Shown here: positions 30,925-41,190 of the stretch, one piece after another
Position numbering within the stretch: position 1 is the stretch's first letter
Layout: each line of letters opens with the position of its first letter
Assembly (NCBI RefSeq): GCF_903992535.2
Contig: NC_052056.1
Location: 90,954,443 to 91,018,442, forward strand
Source: Arvicola amphibius
Taxonomy: Eukaryota; Chordata; Mammalia; Rodentia; Cricetidae
DNA: 64,000 nt
Direction of reading: 5' to 3'
The notes under the pieces: generated by a model
The model's database searches: none
Seen by the model: only the letters and a program-made list of their open reading frames with translations
What the model was told of the DNA's origin: nothing
Position numbers and translations under genes: made by a program

Positions 30925-31430
30925 TGTTTTCTTTTGAGGCAATGTCTTGCTTTGTAGACCATAGCGCCATTTCTGTTGCTGTAACAAATACCTTGGCAAA
31001 AAGCAACTGAGGAAAAGGGTGCATTTGTCTTATGATTTCAGGTTATATTCCATGACTTAGGGAATTCACAGAGGCAAGAGTTTGGACATCTTAGTTACAT
31101 CACATCCATGGTCAAGAGCAAAAAGAAATGGATGCACCCATGCTGCTTGTTAGCTTGCTCAGCTAGCTTGCTTTATTCTTACATACTTCCAGGACCAGCC
31201 TAGGGAATGGTGCCACCCACAGTGGTCTGGGTCAATTGAAGGTCAAGATAATCCCCCATGAGCATGTCTATAGGCCAGCCTGGTCCAGATGACTCCCCAG
31301 TTGAGACTCTCTTCCCAGGTAATCTTAGGTTGTGACAAGTTGACATTTAAAACTAACCATCACACCAGGCAAGCTTCAAATGTGTGATCCTCTTGCTTGG
31401 CTGGGAATACCAGTGTTCACAATCACATTC
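30925..31430 (-). mobile_element. B1 SINE, antisense, split by an LTR
   Basis: The left piece ends gaggcaatgtcttgctttgt followed by agacca; the right piece begins ccaggcaagcttcaaatgtg and continues gatcctcttgcttggctggg. Joined across the LTR they follow the antisense B1 order. Confidence 0.65.
30963..31362 (-). mobile_element. ERVL-class LTR, antisense, near full length, inserted in B1
   Basis: catttctgttgctgtaacaa, aaaagcaactgaggaaaagg, atggtgccacccacagtggt, tctataggccagcctggtcc, aggttgtgacaagttgacat, taaaactaaccatcacacc. Ends are near acca on both sides. Confidence 0.85.
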
Positions 31431-31782
31431 AACATCTTAGCTTTCCTTAAGGGATGCAGAGGAGACTTTAGCAGAAATTGTTGATGCTGAAATGGTTAGT
31501 AGTTGACCTTTCTACTCAAAATTGACCTTTCTGTGGCACCAAACCGCCATGCCCCTTGGATGTTAGTCTTCACAGTGACATAGTCAGTGTACTTGTTCTT
31601 CTTTGGTACCCAAAGTCCCTGAGATCCCCATTTCTCTCACAGCCTCAGGACTTGAGTAGGCTAGCCTGGGAGAAAACTCCAAGGTCACTTTGGGTTTAGA
31701 ACATTTCCAACATGGTCCCGGGCTGGAATCAAATGCTTGTGCTTCTGTTCTTTATAACATCTTTTTCATGACCTCCCTGATG
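31431..31782. other. No gene or repeat recognised
   Basis: Unique sequence. Confidence 0.55.
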
Positions 31783-31870
31783 CTAGGCAAGTGACCATTG
31801 CTCAGCCATGCCCTCAGCCCCTTACTGGCACATTCTATCTCTACTCTACCCCAGAGTTATATTCCCATCT
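31783..31870 (-). repeat. Two degraded ID-like units
   Basis: Plus strand ctgatgctaggcaagtgacc, attgctcagccatgccctca, gccccttactggcacattct: a full-type unit plus one short unit of the array family. A B1 lies directly upstream on the minus strand. Confidence 0.6.
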
Positions 31871-31879
31871 CCCTTTAAT

Positions 31880-32043
31880 TTTTTTATTTTTATTTTGAGA
31901 CATGATTTAACTAAGTTGCCTAGGTTGGCCTTGAACTTCTTCCTTTATAAGCCAGGTAGGCCTTGACCTCAGCTTCCCAAGAGCTGAGATTACAGATCTC
32001 TGCCACGAGGCCTGGCTTCCTTTCTCCTTTTTTTTTTTTTTTG
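31880..32043 (-). mobile_element. B1 SINE, antisense
   Basis: ttattttgagacatgattta, ctaagttgcctaggttggcc, agagctgagattacagatct. A separate T-run lies at 32028-32042. Confidence 0.7.
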
Positions 32044-32093
32044 TCACAATATAATCATGGTGGCAGTGTGATTTTGTACTCTTGTCTTCTTTT

Positions 32094-32605
32094 TTGTCAC
32101 TAGAATGGAATACCTGAGAGTAGCAACTTAAGGACAGGAGGACTGGGGTAGGGGGTCATGATTCGAGAGGATTTCAATTTCACATGGCTGCGCATGCAAC
32201 AGGGATTCCTTCTCTTAGAGCAGTGGTTCTCAGTCCTCCTAATGCTGCAACCCTTTAATACACTTCCTCATGCTGTGCTGACTCCCCAACCATAAAATTA
32301 TTTTCCTTGCTACTTCATAACTGTAATGTTGCTACTGTTGTGAATCGTAAATATCTGATATGTAGAATATCTGATCCAAAGGGATTATGACCTACAGGTT
32401 GAGAACCATGGTCTTAGAGGCCCAGACAACAGATAACCAGGCTAGAAATGGGGCTGGACTATAACCTTCAAGGCCTACCCCTTGGCAACCTACTTCCTCC
32501 AGCCACACCTCGCTCTTAGAGCTTCCTACAGGCACCCAAACAACGCCATCAACTGAGGGCCATCTGTTCAAAAACATGGACCTGGGGGCATAATGTTTGG
32601 GTGTA
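32094..32605 (-). mobile_element. MaLR-type LTR, antisense, split by URR1
   Basis: Left: tgtcactagaatggaatacc, gagagtagcaacttaaggac, gaggatttcaatttcacatg. Right: ataaccttcaaggcctaccc, caacctacttcctccagcca, caacgccatcaactgagggc. The two halves are in order around the hAT insertion. Confidence 0.75.
32213..32419. mobile_element. URR1-like hAT-Charlie MITE with 8-bp target duplication
   Basis: Element at 32221-32411. Terminal inverted repeats cagtggttctcag and gttgagaaccatg. The inside matches the rodent URR1 pattern (ccctttaatacacttcctca, accataaaattattttcctt, ttgctacttcataactgtaa). The 8-bp repeat tcttagag at 32213-32220 and 32412-32419 is exact, as expected for hAT. Confidence 0.95.
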
Positions 32606-33209
32606 AACCCAAAACATTAACAACCTTACAAACAAACAGACAAACAAATCCAGTGTTATTTCTCTGGCTAGAGTTAAATCCTGACCTATAAGATAGAACT
32701 CATGAACTCTTGGCACCATTAACTGACCCAAAAGTGTGTGATTACCTAGGTCATTGACCCTCGGGGAGAGAACCTAGTGCTATCGTTCTGCTAAATGGAC
32801 ATAGTAATAAACTGCCTCCTTTGTATTCTTAATATCCTAGGTCAGTGCATCTCTCAGCCCTCATCAGAGAAGCTTCTCTTTGTAGGAGATGGCGATCAAC
32901 ACAGAGACCCACAACTGGTCAACATGCAGAGAAGAAGAGACTGGAGTGTTTGGCTCTAAAGGAGACATTGATACCATATTTCCTCCTTCCCAAACTAATA
33001 AAGTCATTGGACAAGAGGTGGCAGAAAGATTGGTAGAGCCAGAGAGAGAGAACAACATTTGCTGGATATTGACCGGACCATTGTGCACACAAACTCAGAG
33101 TGACTTAAGATCAAGACAGCCAAAACCCCAGTATGGCTACCAGAGGGACGCATGAAATCCTACCACTAACTGAGGAGCTATCGGCAACTGATGGCTACTA
33201 GGGAGAGTG

Positions 33210-33631
33210 TAGTGTCTGTGTTACTACGTGTACTACAGTCGTGTGGTGCCTGTAATATGTGGACTACGGTACTATGCCTTCAGTGTACTGCTTGCCCTAC
33301 AGGGACCTTTCCCCGAGCCAGGAAAGGGCCTGGAGATTTAAGCACGTACACACACAGAGACAGAGAGAGACAGAGACATGGGTCATCCTTGAATTCCCCA
33401 AGAATGCCCCCTTTATTGTGTTCCAGGGCAGCTTATATAGGGATCCTTAACTGATAGCCACGCCCCAGCCAAACCCACCAGAAACCACTCCCCTGCCATC
33501 AGGGACTCCTGAGGGTCTCAGAGCAACTGCAAACACAGGAAAACAAATTGTTTTGCTCAGAGCAGCTGTAAGCATAACAAGGTGTGTACAGGAAATTCAC
33601 GGTGGGGGGGGGGTGTCCACAGTTCCCAACA
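33210..33631 (-). mobile_element. Solo retroviral LTR inserted in L1, antisense
   Basis: On the minus strand it starts tgttgggaactgtggacacc (edge at 33631) and runs about 422 bp. It has a TATA-like box (complement of gcttatatag, 33431-33440) followed by an aataaa signal (33412-33417). Flanks are agagtg (33204-33209) and ggagtg (33632-33637), five of six matching, as expected for an ERV2/ERVK-like 6-bp duplication. Family name unknown. No gag, pol or env is present. Confidence 0.8.
33412..33440 (-). promoter_or_regulatory. TATA-like box and poly(A) signal of the LTR
   Basis: On the minus strand ctatataagc (33440-33431) precedes aataaa (33417-33412) by 13 bp. Both lie inside the solo LTR. Activity is not shown. 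Confidence 0.6.
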
Positions 33632-33823
33632 GGAGTGAGACTCAGTTTTTTTTCAGGGATGATCCAGTAGAAAGGGGACTCTTTTTTTTTGAAGATCAAG
33701 TTGGGAGTAAAAAGTGGTGGGGGTGGGATGGGCGTTAATAAGAGGGGAACATATAAGAGGTGACTTTGTTCAAAACACATTATGTTCATGTATGAAATTT
33801 TCAAACAACGAAAAAGTATAAAA

Positions 33824-34560
33824 GAACCCAGAAAACAATGTCATGATTTCCCGGTATCACACTTCTCCTTATCGAGTTTGTCACCTCACAGATGCGAAGG
33901 ACAAATGGTTGACATCACAGTCCTGTGCAGGGGCTGGCCACAGTGTCACTCAGGTTTCAGGGGCTCAGCTCTGCAAGTGACACCAAGATGCTGGTCCGCA
34001 AAGGCGCCCTTAGCCTAGGCTCTCTAGGAGTCTGCTGGCCTCTCCGCTGCAGCTGTACCTGATAAGTGTCCGCTTTGTCACGTAAGCAGTGGGATCAAAC
34101 AAGCACGCCCCTCAGCACCGCGTAAAATAGGAGTCGCATGAATGTCACTGCCATTGTAATCAAATCGAGTGTCCTGAGAGTGTGGGGGGGGGGGAAGCCT
34201 TGTTATTATTAAAACAAAGGGAGCCGGGCGCGCGGGCTCTCCTCTGCCTATTTATTCAGGAAGCCTAGAAGCACGGGTGGTAGCATTCACAGCTTTGAAG
34301 ACTGACTGAATGGGTCCCATTGTTCTGGGGTCACTCTTTGCCCAGAATAAGAACAGGAACCATTCAGGCAAACCTCCGTGGAAAATAATCTTGTCAGGAG
34401 AGCTTCCTACTTCCGGGTTCAGTGCCCCTTTGTATTATTCTCCTCACCGGTCTGAAGCCGCAGATAAGAGGCAGGGGCTCTTCAGATGGCTCTGGTGTCC
34501 TCAATAGAACTGCTTTCAAATTCATGGCCACTTAAGACTCATTGAATCACTTGAAGCTTG
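33824..34560. other. Repeat-poor block; candidate conserved non-coding sequence
   Basis: No repeat family recognised and no coding signal. CpG-containing (around 33990-34140 and 34225-34240), with a G12 run near 34182-34193. Stretches such as gtaatcaaatcgagtgtcct look non-degraded compared with the surrounding elements. Confidence 0.4.
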
Positions 34561-34617
34561 AGAGGTGGGCTCGCCTGCTAGAGTTCAAACAACCAAGAAA
34601 ACTCAAAACACTCTTAT

Positions 34618-34720
34618 CAGGTGGTGGTGCCTGATTGTAATCCTTTGGCTGAGGCAGGAGGAGTTCCATTTGGAGACCAGCCTGGACTACATAAGGAGAT
34701 ACAGCCTCAAAATAAAACAA
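34618..34720 (+). mobile_element. B1 SINE (diverged)
   Basis: caggtggtggtgcctgattg, aggcaggaggagttccattt, agaccagcctggactacata. Confidence 0.7.
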
Positions 34721-35029
34721 TCTGTTCAAAAATCTTTACTACATGTTAAATATCGGTTCTTATAGTTTATAGTGTTGTTCAATTATGGCACCACCATAAT
34801 GAGTCCTGATGTGATAATTGCCATTTTAGAGATGGTGAATCAGGCCTCTGTGGTATTCTGGGATGGCATAAATTATACTCCACGACAAATTAGATATCGC
34901 CATTGTAATGAGTGGCCCTGGTGAGTTATAGAGAAGAAACACGGTTCAGAAACTTGGGGGAAAGCAGCTAGAGTTTGTATTCCTTACCCAGAAAGAAGGT
35001 AACGTCTCAGCTAGGAAACATCTACAACC
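34721..35029. other. No gene or repeat recognised
   Basis: Unique sequence. Confidence 0.5.
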
Positions 35030-35120
35030 TTTGTGTGGTGGTTCATGGCTCTAAACCCAGAGCTAGGAGGCTGAGTGTTCAAGATTAGCCTGGACGGCAT
35101 ACCTTGTGTCGAAAAGAAGG
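35030..35120 (+). mobile_element. B1 fragment
   Basis: tttgtgtggtggttcatggc, ccagagctaggaggctgagt, caagattagcctggacggc. Confidence 0.65.
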
Positions 35121-35121
35121 A

Positions 35122-35340
35122 CAAGGGTCAGGAGACGGCTTAGTCAGCTGAGCACTTGCTGTGCAAACATGAGGCCTTGAGCTCGGATCCCCAGAATCCA
35201 TGTAAAAAGCTGAGGGTGGGGCAGGATCCTGTAACCCCAGTACTGGGAGTGTGGGGATGGAGGAGCCATGACGTTTGCTGGCCAGTTAGCTTAGCTGAAT
35301 GGATGATGGATGAGTTTCACGTTCAGTAAGAGAGATCCTG

Positions 35341-35387
<47 letters not shown>

Positions 35388-35388
35388 C
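35122..35388 (+). mobile_element. B4/RSINE1-type SINE with (GA)n
   Basis: gtcaggagacggcttagtca, gcacttgctgtgcaaacatg, gagctcggatccccagaatc, gtaaaaagctgagggtgggg, tttgctggccagttagctta. It closes in (GA)n at 35342-35387. Confidence 0.85.
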
Positions 35389-35394
35389 TCTACC

Positions 35395-35625
35395 ACACTT
35401 ATACCCATTTGTAATGATCCATGTGAAGTTATATAGGGGATCTGCATATAAGGTAGAACATGTGACATTTTTCTTTCTGAGTTCGGGCCACCTCAAGTAG
35501 CACTACACTTTCCAGATCCATCTATTTTCTTGCAAATTTCTTGATTTCTTTTTTCTTTTTTTATAGCTGAATAATGTTCCGGTGTCCATATGTATCCCGT
35601 TTCCATTATCCCTTCATCTGGCGAT
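35395..35625 (-). mobile_element. L1 3'UTR fragment, antisense
   Basis: ctttccagatccatctattt, tcttgcaaatttcttgattt, atagctgaataatgttccgg, tgtccatatgtatcccgttt, ccattatcccttcatctggc: an old L1 3' end read backwards. Confidence 0.7.
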
Positions 35626-36515
35626 GGGCACTGAGGCTGATGAGAAGAAGAGAGGGTGGTGAGGAAGAACAGAGAGTAGGCAAGAAGACAAACGGGACCG
35701 GAAAGAGGGACAGAGTCTTTGCAGGAGAAGGGGAACCCCAGAAACGCCACCCATTCAATAACGTCACCATGTTTCCAGCACATTATAGGGTGACTTAAAA
35801 AGTATTACAAAACGAAGGCAGAAAGTGATCAAGGAGAGATGTGAACCTCAGCCTCCATACCCACACCCACAATAACCAGTAAGCCCACACCCAGCACATA
35901 CATCAGAAGCATTTGTGAATGTCCTCCTGAAAGTTTGAAGGGCTGGCAAGTGCATGCGTATCTGGGAAAATAGCCATAGACACCGCCTGCCAGCGTGGCT
36001 TCACTATGAACCAGTTTTTCAGGATTAGTTTCATCCAGAACTCTGAACTTCAACACAGTGTTTGGCAGGAAAGAAAAAAAAAATAAAAAAAAGGACAACG
36101 GAATGGAATAATTCTTGATTAAATAGCTTCGCTTTTTGAAGGGACTGAACTGATTGCAAAGTGAAGCTGATCCAGGGAGAAGTGTCCAGAGACATGCTCC
36201 AAGCTTTGCTCTTGTCTTTTGATATTTCTTTTTCATCTATGATTTCCACGGACAGTCACAAAGGGGTTTGTAACAGAAATGCGCCGGACGAAGCTGTGAG
36301 TCCGGTGAGCGTGTGGCCCAGTGCCATGAAATATATAAACAAGAGGATAAGCAGGTCAGATTTAATCAGCCCACTGGGACAAACGCATGGCCAGAGGGAC
36401 GTGGCTTCATAGCACCGTGTGCGATGAGTCCTGTTAGCGGCAGGCCAGCTGGGTGACTTGGCTGACACAAAAATGTGCCCTTGTCTGGCATCATGATCAT
36501 ACCTACAGATTCCAT
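35626..36515. other. Repeat-poor block
   Basis: Purine-rich to about 35740, then unique sequence. 36140-36420 has a well-preserved look (tcttttgatatttctttttc, aaatgcgccggacgaagctg). Overlapping minus-strand frames at 35829-36249 have no recognisable domain. Confidence 0.45.
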
Positions 36516-36517
36516 AT

Positions 36518-36822
36518 GGATTACTTTCCTTGTGACAAAATTCCCGAGGGGGAAAACTTAAAGGAGGAAGAGCTATTTTTGGTTCACTTTTTCAGACATT
36601 TGAGGTCATGGATGACTGGATTCATCACTCTGGAGCTGTGATGAGGCTGTGTGGTAGAGGAAGCTGGTCACCTCCCAGCGGCCATGCATCAGGAGCCCCC
36701 GGGGCCCGGGTTACACAGCCATTGCCCTCTGACCCCATCACATCTCTCCTAGGTTCCTTCACTTCCCAATAGTCCAGTCAGTGTTGGATGAGGCCCTTGA
36801 TCAGGTCAGAGCCTTGTCCTGA
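36518..36822 (-). mobile_element. MaLR-type LTR, antisense
   Basis: ttccttgtgacaaaattccc, ggaggaagagctatttttgg, tctggagctgtgatgaggct, gtgttggatgaggcccttga. Confidence 0.6.
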
Positions 36823-36825
36823 TTT

Positions 36826-37215
36826 CATTCTGTGACAGTAATAAAATAACCGAAAGCAACTGAGGAGAGACGGGGAGGGCTTTCTTTGGCTCATAATTCT
36901 CGGTTCCCGTCCATGACGGTGGGAAAGTCAAGGCAGGAACTCAGAGCATCAAAACATCACATCCGCAGTCAAGAGCAGAGAGAAAAAAAAAATACACGGA
37001 TCCTTGCTTGCTGCCTGCTGCTTGTGCAACTTTCCCTTTCTTCAGCTTTGCATAATTCAACGCTCAGTCCATGAGACAACGCTGCTCACATTTGGAGTCA
37101 GTCTTTCTCCCTCAATTAACAAACAACAACCCCCCCCCCCCAAATCCCGCCAACATGCTCACTGATCGATCTGGCCTAGACAATTCCTCAGCTGACACAC
37201 CCTTCTCAGGTCCCC
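36826..37215 (-). mobile_element. ERVL-class LTR, antisense
   Basis: cattctgtgacagtaataaa, aaagcaactgaggagagacg, catgacggtgggaaagtcaa, aactcagagcatcaaaacat, cctcagctgacacacccttc. A C14 run lies at 37129-37142. Confidence 0.65.
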
Positions 37216-37965
37216 ATTTATGGCCAGCCATTTCATCCTTTATGCTACAACTGCTTCTGAATGTCACACTGGAGAGCAAACCTTCAACTCATGAGTCTTG
37301 AGGGACATTCCCTATTGAAACCGAGCTAGTTCTCCAGGAAAAAGGGCCTAGCCAGAATGTCTCTCTGAAGCCTGTGTGGGGCTCAGCCTTAGATCAGCAT
37401 CTTAGCTGGCTGGGAGGAAGCTGAAGCCAAACCCTTAGATCCAAACTGCATTAGCCTTGTAAGGCTGGGGAGATGGTATCTGTAATCAGCACTCGTTGGA
37501 GGTTTGGGATCTGGCCCATTTTCCTCTGTTAAGGCTTCGGAGTCATCCCTGGGATAATTAACATCAGGTGGAGGTCACCCTGTGCAGAGATGTGGGTTTT
37601 TGTTTACCCTTCTGAGTGTTCTGCCTTGTTACAGCAAGAAGCCCTGTAGGGGAGAGGGGGGAGTGAGAGAGATGGCGTCACTTGTGCTTGGATTCACGGG
37701 AATTGGATTGGAAGGGTCCAGATAATTTTGGATTATTTTTTTTATCAGCTATTTCAGGAGAGGGAAAGAGGAGAGATGTGCTCAGTTGGCAATTGTTTGC
37801 CTTGCCCAAGACTGGAGACCAGATGTTTGGCCACGGAATCTCACCCACCTTTTTTTCTTTCTGTTTGGTGAGGGATTCGGTATGGAGGGAGGATGTAGGG
37901 TATTTGCTGTGATTTTCTCGATATGCTCGTGTATTGTAAAAGCGAAGCCCTCACTCATCCCTCCC
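37216..37965. other. No gene or repeat recognised
   Basis: Unique sequence of mixed composition. Confidence 0.55.
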
Positions 37966-37966
37966 T

Positions 37967-38037
37967 CCCTCCTTCCCTCCCTCCCTCCCTTCCTCCCTCC
38001 CTCCCCCTCCCTCTTTCTCTCTCTTTCTTTCTTTTTT
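37967..38037. repeat. Pyrimidine tract (CCCT)n
   Basis: CCCT/CCTT units then CTTT. Confidence 0.95.
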
Positions 38038-38039
38038 TA

Positions 38040-38213
38040 AAGCTGGGTTTGATGGTACTAGTGTAATCTCAGCACAGGGGAGACAGAGGTAGACCTCTGA
38101 GGCTCATTGGCCAGCAGCCTAGTGTGACCTAGAGCCCAGTGAGACATCATCTCTCAAAAAGAAAAGTACCTGAGGAAAGATGCCTAAAGAATGACAGTCA
38201 GGTTGACCATTAT
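38040..38213 (+). mobile_element. B4/RSINE1-type SINE, distal part
   Basis: aagctgggtttgatggtact, ggagacagaggtagacctct, ggctcattggccagcagcct, cagtgagacatcatctctca, gtacctgaggaaagatgcct. Confidence 0.75.
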
Positions 38214-38254
<41 letters not shown>

Positions 38255-38274
38255 ATCTCTTTCCCCATCCTCCC

Positions 38275-38342
<68 letters not shown>
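38214..38342. repeat. (CA)n then (GA)n
   Basis: (CA)19 at about 38214-38251, a pyrimidine linker, then an uninterrupted (GA)33 at about 38277-38342, among the longest pure dinucleotide tracts in the window. Confidence 0.97.
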
Positions 38343-38345
<3 letters not shown>

Positions 38346-38974
38346 AACTCCAAAAGGAGAACATTGCTTGTTTAAGGTTCCTTTAGCATCTGGGCGATGG
38401 ACAGAATGTATTCAAATGTCTTGCATCGTCCCTGTCTTTGTTTTGCATATTCCTAGGATGTGTACCTTGGAAACTTAGAAACACAGGTAAAGAGTCAGGT
38501 AGTGGGAGTTGGCGTAGTTTGTCTAACAACAGTCTAAGTGGTCTGTAGGTGTGAGCACTTTAAGCAAACAGTGTGCAGTTTTCTTAGAACGAGGTTAGGG
38601 AACAACATCGTGGATTTATCCCAAATCGAGAGTCTAGAAAAGGAAGTCAACAGCAACAACAAACAGCCCATTTCCTTCTGCTAGATCTGCTCATTTGAGA
38701 TGGAGAAAAGACAGGCAGTGAGAAGGAGTTTTAGGGACGGTTATGTGAACAGAAAATGCATCGGTTCTGGGATTTCTCAATTCCGGGAGAAATGGAATCA
38801 GTTTAAAAATAGTTTCCAATCTTCTAAGCCAGGAAAGGCCTCTGGGAAGAAGGATGGAAGGTGAGGAAAATGTGGAGAGACTGCAAATGGTGAGAGGAAG
38901 AGGACCTCTTATCTAAGGGCAGCCTGGCTCAGAGAGCGGAGAGGGGAACCCAGACAGGAAAAACAAAGCAGGGC
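38343..38974. other. No gene or repeat recognised
   Basis: Unique sequence, purine-rich near 38830-38910. Confidence 0.55.
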
Positions 38975-39120
38975 CGTGGAAAGGGCTCACAAACATGAAG
39001 GCTTGAGTTGGGATTCCCAGCAACCTCATAAAAAGATGGGCACGGTGGCAACATGCCTGCAATCCTGGTTCAGGGAAGGCAGAGACAGGAAATACAGAAA
39101 CTGAAGGAACAGATTTGCTT
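38975..39120 (+). mobile_element. B4/RSINE1-type SINE, partial
   Basis: gaaagggctcacaaacatga, aggcttgagttgggattccc, gatgggcacggtggcaacat. Confidence 0.7.
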
Positions 39121-39400
39121 GGAGGTAGATGGTCCAGGATGAAGCTGAGGCATCTAAAAAAGGAAGAATGGCGCAGCATACATGGCCGCAGACATGCTAC
39201 ATAGGGGAAGAAATCCTCAAGACTTTCTCATTTACTGAACACACACAGAAGAGTGAGCTCCTGGGATCAGATATAAGGTTATTACCTTTATGTATGCTCT
39301 GTGTGTGTCTGTGCATGCGTGCACGCGCAAATGTATTTCATGCATATTAATCAGATTTTCCATGTTGAATAGCATTCTTAGCTCTTCACTAAAAGATTCT

Positions 39401-39652
39401 TCACTAAAAGACTTTCTACCACTGAGCCACACCCTAGCCCCTCACTAGGGGATTCTAGGCAGTGGCTCTACCACTGAGCCACACCCCAGCCCCTCACTGG
39501 GGGGATTCTAGGCAGGGGCTCTACCACTGAGCCACACCCCAGCCCCTCACTGGGGGATTCTAGTCTGGTGCTCTACCACTGAGTCATACCTCAGTTCCTT
39601 ACTGGGGGATTCTAGGCAGGTGCTCTACCACTGGGCTACACCATTAGACCCA
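39401..39652 (-). repeat. 52-bp ID-derived tandem array, locus A6
   Basis: Five units; two (39430-39540) are near-consensus. The left edge carries a 14-bp local duplication (ttcactaaaagatt / ttcactaaaagact at about 39386-39413). No B-box unit at the 3' end. Confidence 0.93.
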
Positions 39653-40255
39653 AAGTAAATTTAAAATTGAATGCTTTTTAATTGCCCTAAGACAGGAGAA
39701 TTTGCATGATGACTCAATTCTGAAAATACCTTGAGAATATTTTTTTGTGTGTTCAGATGCATAGCTATTTTGGTAAATATCTCAAGTGCTCCAGAGAACT
39801 GTAATAAATATAACCCAGGAGGTATCTTGGTTTTCTTTTACTTCTTGGCCTTCTATTTTACTTACAACACAATCCTCATAATAGACTGTTATGCACAGAA
39901 TTTTTAGGTTCACTTTTGATTTGTATGTATTCCAGGTCAAGTCTATTCCCTTAGATTTGAATATTAATCTCCAAACTTCTATATTCTTTGAGTCAGCATT
40001 TTTCCCAAGGCAACCCAACTTCAGTGTTTTCTTAGAAGCCTGATGTGAAAAACCAAGTATTTTTTAAAATTTGCCCTTGAGGATTTTCCTTTTTTCATTC
40101 CTTCTTTTTAAAAATAAGCTCAATAATACACTTATAATATCTTTAATATAATTCTTACATCATCTGATTGTTGGTACTGAATACCATTTCTCTGACCTAT
40201 ACTGACAAAAAAAATTCTCTAGATACTCTTTACTGAGAAAACAAGTAGAACCTAG
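39653..40255. other. No gene or repeat recognised
   Basis: AT-rich unique sequence. Confidence 0.55.
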
Positions 40256-41010
40256 CTGCTCTAGTTAAACCTCTGTTGCTGTGATAGAACAAACAAACAA
40301 CAAACACAAAGACCTTGCTAAAAGCAGCTTCGAGTTTATTTTAGTTCACAGTTCTGTTGCAGATTGTCACTGTAAGGAAGCCTCAGAGGCAGGACCTTGA
40401 GACAGTTGGTTACAGCACATCCCAGATAAGGGCAGAGAAGTGAATGAATGCATATGTAGTGCTCAACTTGCTTTCTCTACTATCATCCAATGGTAGGACC
40501 ACCTAACTAGGGGATAGTGCTACCCACAGGGGGCTGGGACTTCCCACATCGATTAACAATCAAGACAATCCTCTACAAACATGTCCGCAGGTCAATCTGA
40601 TCTAAATAATCCTTCAGCCAGACTTCCTTCCCAAGGGACTCTGGTGTATGTCAATGCAGTGGGTTGACTAAGAATGTCCCCCAGAGCCTCAGACATTTGG
40701 ATACTTGGTCCCCACTGGGTGCTACTGCTTGGGAAAATTTATGCCATATGGTCTTGCTAGGGATGGGTTTTGAGAGTTAAAACCTCATACCACTTTCATT
40801 TTGTGCCTAATCTGTTTCATGCTCATGACTGAGGTGTGAACTTTTAGCTACCATGCTTGTTGCTATGCCCTCCTCACTATAATAGACTCTTATCCCTCAG
40901 GTCTTGTAAGTCTAAATCACCTTTATAAGTTGCCTTGGTGATGGGGTTTTATTACAGCAACAGAAAAGTAACTAATACAGTCAAGCTGACAGTTAAAGTT
41001 AACCATCCCA
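40256..41010 (-). mobile_element. ERVL-class LTR, antisense, split by MaLR LTR
   Basis: Left part 40256-40654: tctgttgctgtgatagaaca, ctaaaagcagcttcgagttt, agtgctacccacagggggct, aagggactctggtgtatgtc. Right part 40980-41010: gtcaagctgacagttaaagt, taaccatccc. The join is completed by the duplicated gtcaa. Confidence 0.9.
40650..40984 (+). mobile_element. MaLR solo LTR with exact 5-bp target duplication, nested
   Basis: LTR 40655-40979 (325 bp), starting tgcagtgggttgactaagaa and ending agtaactaataca, i.e. TG...CA. The target duplication gtcaa lies at 40650-40654 and 40980-40984. Internal landmarks: acatttggatacttggtccc, ttataagttgccttggtgat. Confidence 0.95.
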
Positions 41011-41079
41011 TCACCCTTTCTCACTTCCCAATATAGGTCACGAGTGGAACTTAATACTTACGAACATCTAGTGATCACC

Positions 41080-41190
41080 TAGATGGTGACATTGGCTTGT
41101 CATCCCAGCTGCTCTAGAGGTTGAGGCAGGAGGCTCACAAATTCAAGGCTTGCCTGGGCAATTTTGTGAAATACTGTCTCAAAATACAAC
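41080..41190 (+). mobile_element. B1 SINE (diverged)
   Basis: agatggtgacattggcttgt, ggttgaggcaggaggctcac, gcttgcctgggcaattttgt. Confidence 0.7.

Larger units (their letters stand above)
32690..33823 (+). mobile_element. L1 3' end, split by a retroviral LTR
   Basis: Before the LTR: gtgctatcgttctgctaaat, gcagagaagaagagactgga, ctcagagtgacttaagatca, ccactaactgaggagctatc. After it: gagactcagttttttttcag, aaagtggtgggggtgggatg, gttcatgtatgaaattttca, acaacgaaaaag. The two halves follow the rodent L1 3'UTR in order and stop near an A-rich end. Confidence 0.85.

Noticed and set aside
33210..33631. Complete endogenous provirus
   Set aside because: Only one LTR is present and there is no internal retroviral coding sequence in the window.
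33990..34260. CpG island or promoter
   Set aside because: CpGs are present but too few and scattered by eye; no TATA, exon or coding start beside them.
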